NCBI GenBank assembly: GCA_003552985.1
Contig: PUPD01000227.1
Span: 1-60,098, forward strand
Direction of reading: 5' to 3'
Length of the DNA: 60,098 nt
Origin: Spirochaetaceae bacterium
GTDB taxonomy: Bacteria > Spirochaetota > Spirochaetia > DSM-27196 > SLAA01
The notes beneath the pieces were generated by a model. It searched no databases, was not told where the DNA came from, and saw only the letters and a list, made by a program, of their open reading frames with translations. This document shows, piece after piece, positions 54,253 to 60,098 of this stretch (position 1 is its first letter; each line of letters starts with the position of its first letter). The translations under genes were made by a program, and so were the position numbers.

Positions 54253-55860
54253 GTGTTGACCATGGCAGTCAGTGAAGCCTTACGACAGAGTATGATCGAA
54301 CAGGGAATCGATATCTCGTTGACCGAACAGATACTCGAGAACTACAACGCCGGACAGTACGATCACGTCACGCCGGTGGAAGTGAAGGACCTTCCCGAGA
54401 TCGACGGTGGCACCGTGATCGACATGACCGGCGATCTCGTGCTGACCGTTCCATGCGATGAGGCCGATCAGCGCCTCATCCGACTGGAGCCGGCTGTGGG
54501 CGAGCGTCTGCGCGTTGCTACGTTCGGCACCGTCGCCGCCGATGGTAAGGCCGCTCGTTTCACCCGCGCTCAGCTGCACGATCTCGGGCTTCGCATCCTG
54601 CCCGCGGTTGCATTCGGAGTGCTCAACGGAGGCTCGGCGACAAGCTACGCCGACGGCAAGAAGAACGCCGGCTTCAATTCGGAGCTGTTCGAGCTGCTGC
54701 ATCCGGAGTTCGAGCCGCTCGCCGCAGCAGTCCGCGGAAAGGCGAAAGGGATTACACCGGCCTTTCTGCAGCCTGACGGCAGCCCGGGACCGAGCTTCCT
54801 GGAGCTCAAGATGCGTAGCCTACTGATTCAGGCGCTGGAGTTTTCAGACCGTTTCGGGCCCCGCGAGGCTTTGTCCCCTAATGCGCCAATGTTCCAGATG
54901 ACGAGCGTGTACAACACCGAGGAGCTGACGGCTGCCTACCGCAGCTACCGGCACGAGTCACCGTTGCTGGCCGAGCTGATCGAAGCCACCGGCATCGATA
55001 TCACCGAGCCCCTTACAGGCGTACAACCGCTGCTCGCAGCGCTCACGCACTCCGACTATGGCAAACCCAAGCAGATCTTCGCCCAAGCCCACGGGCAACC
55101 CGAGACCGCGCTGCCGATTCCGGGTGGGCACGGGCAGAACTTCCATGTGCTGAAGAACATCTACCGTGATCTTTACCGCTCGGGTAAGCGGTTCGCCTAC
55201 CTCGGCAATGTCGACAACCTCGGGGCTACCGTTGATCCGGCCGCAGTGGCGTACCTGGCGCTATCCGGCAGACAGGCCGGATTCGAGTTCGCTTTCCGCA
55301 CCCCGGTCGACGTCAAGGGTGGTATACTCGTGATCGACCAGCACGGCCGCTATAACTGCGCCGATATCGGCCCTGCGATCAGCAGGGAAGAGGTTCTGAG
55401 AGCTGAGCGCTCCGGCAAACCTATACTGTTCAACTGCGCCACCGGTCTCTTTGATTTGGAGTATCTGGCCGAGAACATCGAAACGATCGCCGCTCAGCTG
55501 CCGATGCGGATCTCCGACCAGGACAAGGATGCCGGCAAATACGCTCAGGCAGAGCAGGTAACCTGGGAAATCATCGGGATGCTCGACGACTTTCTGGTCT
55601 TCGGAATCAACAAGTACGACCGCTTCCTGGCCGCAAAGCTCTTGATCGAGACCCTAATGACGAGCGGGATTAAGCTCGACCACCCACGCTATCCCCGCTC
55701 CGACGCCCCGACGCACGACCTGCAGGCCACGGCTGCAAAGCTCCACGCCGGGTTGCAACGGGTCCTGCATGGCCCGTACGGCATGCGGCTCGAGGGCGAC
55801 CGTTGGAGACCGATGACGGTCGATGAGCTGCGGGCGGCGCGCACCGCCCGGGGGGAATGA
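54253..55860 (+). CDS. UTP--glucose-1-phosphate uridylyltransferase (UDPGP family)
   Basis: [78 protein letters not shown]. Confidence 0.85.
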   Translation: MLTMAVSEALRQSMIEQGIDISLTEQILENYNAGQYDHVTPVEVKDLPEIDGGTVIDMTGDLVLTVPCDEADQRLIRLEPAVGERLRVATFGTVAADGKAARFTRAQLHDLGLRILPAVAFGVLNGGSATSYADGKKNAGFNSELFELLHPEFEPLAAAVRGKAKGITPAFLQPDGSPGPSFLELKMRSLLIQALEFSDRFGPREALSPNAPMFQMTSVYNTEELTAAYRSYRHESPLLAELIEATGIDITEPLTGVQPLLAALTHSDYGKPKQIFAQAHGQPETALPIPGGHGQNFHVLKNIYRDLYRSGKRFAYLGNVDNLGATVDPAAVAYLALSGRQAGFEFAFRTPVDVKGGILVIDQHGRYNCADIGPAISREEVLRAERSGKPILFNCATGLFDLEYLAENIETIAAQLPMRISDQDKDAGKYAQAEQVTWEIIGMLDDFLVFGINKYDRFLAAKLLIETLMTSGIKLDHPRYPRSDAPTHDLQATAAKLHAGLQRVLHGPYGMRLEGDRWRPMTVDELRAARTARGE

Positions 55861-55862
55861 GG

Positions 55863-56270
55863 ATGAGCGATGCAGACCCGGCCCGGTCCCAAACACCGGG
55901 CTCCGAGCGCGAGGAAGGCTCCGCGTTGGCTCTCGATTTCGACAAGCTCGGGGGCCTGATCACGGCCGTCGCGCAGGACGCGGTGAGCGGTGAGGTGCTG
56001 ATGGTGGCGTTCATGGACCGCAATGCCTTCGCCGCGACCCGCACCAGCGGCTACGCGCACTATTACAGCCGCTCCCGCGGTCGACTCTGGCAGAAGGGCG
56101 AGAGCTCCGGGAACGTCCAGGAAGTCGAAGAGATCCGTGTCGACTGCGATCAGGATGCGGTGGTGCTGCGAGTCCGGCAGCGCGGCGGCGCCTGCCATAC
56201 CGGCCGCTCAACCTGCTTCTACCGCCGTCTTGACGACACGAAGCTGGTCTTACGGGACGAAGGCGCATAG
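55863..56270 (+). CDS. hisI: Phosphoribosyl-AMP cyclohydrolase
   Basis: [74 protein letters not shown]. Confidence 0.93.
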   Translation: MSDADPARSQTPGSEREEGSALALDFDKLGGLITAVAQDAVSGEVLMVAFMDRNAFAATRTSGYAHYYSRSRGRLWQKGESSGNVQEVEEIRVDCDQDAVVLRVRQRGGACHTGRSTCFYRRLDDTKLVLRDEGA

Positions 56271-56341
56271 CATCACCCCGAACACTCGTACCGCGGCCGT
56301 TGCGGGAACACGTTCCGCCTCCCGTTCCTCCCGTATGGCGC

Positions 56342-56866
56342 TCAGTCCGCGGTGAGCTCCTTATACAACAGGCTGTGTTGGATACCGGTATTGTTCTGAT
56401 ACTTGCCGGAGCGATAGCTCTCGTACTCGCCGTGGATGGTATGATAGAAGATCTGGCATATCTGAATGCCGGCGTAGATGCGGATCGGCTGTACGCAGAA
56501 TATCTCCAGCGTCCAGTACCCGCGGAACCCAACGTCTCCAAACCCGGCGGTGATATGCACAAACAGGCCTAGCCGCCCGATCGAGGAACGGCCTTCCAGC
56601 ATCGGCACCAACCCGTTCGTTGCGGTGTACTCCACAGTGCGCCCGAGGTACAGCCGGTTAGGCTCCAGCACCAGCCCCTCCGGCGGTATCCGCAGTACCG
56701 AGGACGTGTTCTCGACCCTCATATCGAGCTCACGCGAGTCGTAGCACCGTAGCTCGTCGTGGAGGCGCAGGTTGTAGCTATTGGGGTTCAGTTGCTTTGG
56801 GTCAAACGGCTCGATCACGATCTCGCTGCCGAGCGCCGCCTGTATCTGTTTTCCGGATAGAATCAT
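56342..56866 (-). CDS. dcd: dCTP deaminase
   Basis: MILSGKQIQAALGSEIVIEPFDPKQLNPNSYNLRLHDEL; GRSSIGRLGLFVHITAGFGDVGFRGYWTLEIF. Confidence 0.93.
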   Translation of the reverse strand: MILSGKQIQAALGSEIVIEPFDPKQLNPNSYNLRLHDELRCYDSRELDMRVENTSSVLRIPPEGLVLEPNRLYLGRTVEYTATNGLVPMLEGRSSIGRLGLFVHITAGFGDVGFRGYWTLEIFCVQPIRIYAGIQICQIFYHTIHGEYESYRSGKYQNNTGIQHSLLYKELTAD

Positions 56867-56868
56867 AT

Positions 56869-56895
56869 AAAAAAACGCGCCGTCTGAGCGGCGCG
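56869..56895 (-). terminator. Rho-independent terminator CGCGCCG-CTCAGA-CGGCGCG-T7
   Basis: 7-bp perfect GC stem, 6-nt loop, seven T on the minus strand; directly after the 56-aa ORF and directly before the dcd start. Confidence 0.88.
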
Positions 56896-56903
56896 CTGAG
56901 GAA

Positions 56904-57074
56904 CTACATCAGGTCGCGGGGTTTGCGACCCTGGTTCCCTGTCTTCTCACAGACTGCGAAATGGCGCATTCGTCCGTTTTCGAAGACCGACTTCATGATG
57001 ATCTTCCCGCCCCATTTACTGATCAGATCCTGGGAGCCTTCACGACGTGCGTTCTTGGATACCTTGGCGGCCAT
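56904..57074 (-). CDS. Small basic hypothetical protein, 56 aa (absent from ORF track)
   Basis: AGGAGGA Shine-Dalgarno then ATG; MAAKVSKNARREGSQDLISKWGGKIIMKSVFENGRMRHFAVCEKTGNQGRKPRDLM*; followed by intrinsic terminator. Confidence 0.8.
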   Translation of the reverse strand: MAAKVSKNARREGSQDLISKWGGKIIMKSVFENGRMRHFAVCEKTGNQGRKPRDLM

Positions 57075-57287
57075 ACATTTTCCTCCTGTGAACGAAACTA
57101 TTCGTCACATACCGTTCCGTCAAGTAGTTTGTTTTCTAATCAGGCTCGGTCCGGCCCTGCCGAAACCGCCGTTCCTCGCCACCGGCACGGCCGGTAGATG
57201 CGTGTTATATCACACGGTTCGCCCGTGCATCAACCCTGAGCTCTAGGCGCTGTGGCACGCGCGGCCCGCCAAAACGCAGCCATGACG

Positions 57288-57677
57288 CTACCGACGTCGG
57301 GTGACCCTCACCGTTGTGCGGTCGACGCCGGGCGGCATCCCCGGCTTGCTGACCGCAACCGACACCGTATGCACCGGCCGATAGGCGGACAAGACCGCAT
57401 CGGCGCATTCCGCCGCCGCGGTTTCCAGCAGATGCCGCGGCCTTGCGCGCATCACATCCCGTAACGTCTCGGTGACCGCCGCATAGTCTACGGCGTCCTC
57501 AAGTCGGTCGCTCCCGACCACCGAACTCGCGTCATAGCGCAGTTCGCAGTCAAGGCGCAGCCGCTGGGGAACCGCCCGCTCACCGGGCAGCGCGCCGATA
57601 AATGCCGTCAGCACCACACCGGTGAGCGTAATCGCAACATCAGCGGCACCGCGCTCGTATGATTTCGGTTCCGCCAT
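57288..57677 (-). CDS. folB: Dihydroneopterin aldolase family (FolB-like)
   Basis: LTGVVLTAFIGALPGERAVPQRLRLDCELRYDAS...LEDAVDYAAVTETLRDV...LLETAAAECADAVL. Confidence 0.85.
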   Translation of the reverse strand: MAEPKSYERGAADVAITLTGVVLTAFIGALPGERAVPQRLRLDCELRYDASSVVGSDRLEDAVDYAAVTETLRDVMRARPRHLLETAAAECADAVLSAYRPVHTVSVAVSKPGMPPGVDRTTVRVTRRR

Positions 57678-57683
57678 CTTACG

Positions 57684-58505
57684 CTAGATATTGTGCGTCA
57701 AGAAGCCGCCGTCAACCGGAATCGTCACGCCGGTGATGAATCCCGAGGCTGCGTCGCTGGCAAGGAACACCGTGACTCCTTCCAGGTCGGCGGCCCGGCC
57801 GAAGCGCCCAAACGGAGTACGGTCGATCACCTGCCGGCCGCGCGGCGTCAGCTCACCCTTATCCTCATCGGCGATAAGCAGCGCCTTGTTCTGGTAACCG
57901 ATGAAGAACCCGGGCGAAATCCCGTTGACGCGAATCCCATGGGGTGCCAACTCGCGGGCAGAGCTGACGGTGAGATTCAGCACCGCGGTCTTCGCCGCGG
58001 TATAGGCATCCACGCCGGACAGCGGCGTGTACGAAGACATTGATGCGATATTGATGATGCTCCCCCCGCTTTGGCGTTCTTTCCAGGCATTCGCGCAGAT
58101 CTTGCTGGGAACAACCAAGCCCGCCAGCAAGTTCAGGCGCAGCACCTGTTCGAACTCATCGTTATCGATCTCGGTAAACGGCCGCTTGCCGATATTGCCC
58201 CCAACCCCGTTCACCAAAATCGTTGGATAGCCGACCAGCCGTTCGGTCTCGGCGAACGCCTCAGAGACGGCTCCGTCGTCGCCGGTGTCGACGGTTACAC
58301 CCTGAATGCGTTCGCCCGCGTCGGTCTGCCGACGCAGTCCCTCAACCGCTTCGGGAATCGGGTGGCTCCTGCCACGGCCCCAGAGACAAACCGAGGCGCC
58401 CGCCTTCAGAAGCCCCTGGGCCATCGCGCCGGGGATGACTCCCGCCCCGCCGGTAACAATCGCCGTTTTACCCTCGAGTGAGAACAGTTGCTCAAGACCC
58501 TGCAC
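57684..58505 (-). CDS. Short-chain dehydrogenase/reductase (possibly D-mannonate oxidoreductase-like)
   Basis: LEGKTAIVTGGAGVIPGAMAQGLLKAGASVCLWGR; YTAAKTAVLNLTVSSARELAPHGIRVNGISPGFF. Confidence 0.9.
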   Translation of the reverse strand: MQGLEQLFSLEGKTAIVTGGAGVIPGAMAQGLLKAGASVCLWGRGRSHPIPEAVEGLRRQTDAGERIQGVTVDTGDDGAVSEAFAETERLVGYPTILVNGVGGNIGKRPFTEIDNDEFEQVLRLNLLAGLVVPSKICANAWKERQSGGSIINIASMSSYTPLSGVDAYTAAKTAVLNLTVSSARELAPHGIRVNGISPGFFIGYQNKALLIADEDKGELTPRGRQVIDRTPFGRFGRAADLEGVTVFLASDAASGFITGVTIPVDGGFLTHNI

Positions 58506-58604
58506 CTTGTACCTCCTGTGAATAGTCGTAATTGTCCAGGCGTCGGTCGGCAGATCATACGGCGGCCGAGGTGGCCGGGCCGGTCTCTCGGCGGCCGCTT
58601 CCGG

Positions 58605-59357
58605 CTAAACCGACACCACATCAAAGCCGAGGTCACGAAGATCCCGGCACTCGGCCTCGCCGAGGTCAGTGACGATCACATCGATCATTCCCGGTCGTGC
58701 AAACACCGCGAACGCCTCGGTCCGGAACTTAGAGGCATCCATCAGCATGATTCGCCGTTTCGCCGCCCGGCAGGCGGCTTCCTTGATCTGGGCTTCGTTC
58801 AGGTTCTGGGTCGTGAACACGCCCTGCTCCGAGAGCCCGCTTGTGCCGAGAAACGCCACATCGATATGAAACCGGGCGAAGGCATCAAGAGCGAGCGGGC
58901 CGACCAGGCTCCCCGCGTCGCGGCGAAACGCCCCGCCGACCGAGTGCAGCGCCACCGAGTCCGACTCGGAGAGCGCGAGCAGCACGTCGATGGAGTTTGT
59001 CACCACGCGCAGGCTCATCGGCACGAGCATCGCGGCAAAGGTGGCGCAGGTGGTCCCTGAGTCAAGGTACACCGTCTCGTCGTCACGCACGAGGCGGAGC
59101 GCCCGCTCAGCGATCCTTTGCTTTGCCTGGCGATGCTCCGAGCGCCGCATCCGCAACGGTCGGCTCGCGAGCCGGTTCTCGGCCGGCACGGCTCCGCCGC
59201 GTGTTCGCATGAGCAGCCCCATCTCCTCGAGGACCGTGAGGTCTTTGCGAATCGTGACCTCGGAGACACGCAGGCGCTCGGTTAACTCGCCGATGGTAAT
59301 CGCTTTCCGCGCCTGCACCATCCGCAGGATTGTGTCGTGGCGCGAGTTGCCCGCCAT
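58605..59357 (-). CDS. DeoR/GlpR-family transcriptional regulator
   Basis: RHDTILRMVQARKAITIGELTERLRVSEVTIRKDLTVLEEMGLLMRTRGGAV; start trimmed. Confidence 0.93.
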   Translation of the reverse strand: MAGNSRHDTILRMVQARKAITIGELTERLRVSEVTIRKDLTVLEEMGLLMRTRGGAVPAENRLASRPLRMRRSEHRQAKQRIAERALRLVRDDETVYLDSGTTCATFAAMLVPMSLRVVTNSIDVLLALSESDSVALHSVGGAFRRDAGSLVGPLALDAFARFHIDVAFLGTSGLSEQGVFTTQNLNEAQIKEAACRAAKRRIMLMDASKFRTEAFAVFARPGMIDVIVTDLGEAECRDLRDLGFDVVSV

Positions 59358-59444
59358 ATGCTTACGTTTCCTTTCAGTTATACGTATATACCGAAAGTAA
59401 CGCTCCAAGTCAACCTGCGCGCGCAAGCCGTCGGCCGTAGCCGG

Positions 59445-60098
59445 TCACTCGTCCAGGAACACCATATCTTCGGGGCGAGCAACGATACCGGTGGCCTCCG
59501 GCCCCAGAAGCTCCCGCACCTCGCGGCTCTGCTTGCCGGCGATGGTCCGTAGCTGCACGCTGTCGAAACTGGACACGATCTTGGCTGCATCATTCACCAG
59601 GACGACCGCCCCGGCCGGAAAGACCCCCTCAACACCGCGAACACCCGAGACAAGCAGGCTGTTGCGGCGGCGGATCGCGGCAAGCGCGCCGTCGTCCACC
59701 AGAACCCGCCCCTGTGGTTCACTGTGCAGCAGCCAGCGCAGTCGGTTCTTCACACGCGGTCCGGCTCCGAACACGGTGCCAAGCTCTTCGCCGGCGATGA
59801 TTCGCTCCAGGACCCGGGTTTCCCTGCCGTGGGCAAGCACGGTGCGACAGCCGGCGTTACCCGCCACGCGGGCGGCCTTGAGTTTGGTGCGCATTCCTCC
59901 GGTGGCGTGCTCGGAGCCTGCACCGGCGGCACTCTGTTCTATTGCATCGGTCACCGTCTCCACTTCGGGCACCAGCTTCGCTTCGGAGTCGCGCCGAGGA
60001 TCGCGGTCGTAGAGGCCATCGATATCCGTCAGCATGATCAGGAGGTCTGCATCGAGCTTGCTCGCGACCAACGCGCTCAGCCGGTCGTTGTCCCCGAA
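59445..60098 (-). CDS. proB: Glutamate 5-kinase, C-terminal part with PUA domain (5' end outside window)
   Basis: LLIMLTDIDGLYDRDPR; GTGGMRTKL-like ATGGMRTKLKAARVAGNAGCRTVLAHGRE; PUA GRVLVDDGALAAIRRRNSLLVSGV. Confidence 0.92.
   Translation of the reverse strand, partial: FGDNDRLSALVASKLDADLLIMLTDIDGLYDRDPRRDSEAKLVPEVETVTDAIEQSAAGAGSEHATGGMRTKLKAARVAGNAGCRTVLAHGRETRVLERIIAGEELGTVFGAGPRVKNRLRWLLHSEPQGRVLVDDGALAAIRRRNSLLVSGVRGVEGVFPAGAVVLVNDAAKIVSSFDSVQLRTIAGKQSREVRELLGPEATGIVARPEDMVFLDE

Overview
High-GC bacterial chromosome segment. The r-protein and RpoB sequences, together with Asn at the RpoB '531' position, suggest a spirochaete; this is inference. Positions 1-20.8 kb form a conserved minus-strand informational block: partial rpsH through rpsJ (spc/S10), tuf, rpsG, rpsL, rpoC, rpoB, rplL/J/A/K, nusG, secE, tRNA-Trp, rpmG, tRNA-Thr. 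fusA is absent from its common place between rpsG and tuf. Positions 20.8-51.3 kb form an accessory carbohydrate island. It has two complete ABC sugar importers, two adjacent AGE-family epimerases, a PHP/DUF3604-like protein, a DUF4954-like beta-helix protein and a sulfatase. It also has three PIG-L/LmbE deacetylases, two neutral-ceramidase-like proteins, an M20 amidohydrolase, two tandem degenerate ROK regulators, a Gfo/Idh + DegT + G1P-dehydrogenase-like trio, a PPi-type PFK and a GlmS-like SIS protein. Together these suggest an amino-sugar or aminocyclitol (N-acyl/N-sulfo) utilisation system that I do not recognise as described. Positions 51.4-60.1 kb hold housekeeping genes: flavodoxin, DHH phosphoesterase, glucokinase, UDPGP, hisI, dcd, folB, an SDR, a DeoR regulator and partial proB. 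Elements below the ORF-track cutoff that may matter: secE, a 56-aa basic protein followed by a terminator abutting dcd, a 46-aa hydrophobic microprotein coupled to the second ROK gene, and a leader peptide with alternative hairpins in front of one PIG-L gene. All family calls come from reading translated motifs; no database search was run.
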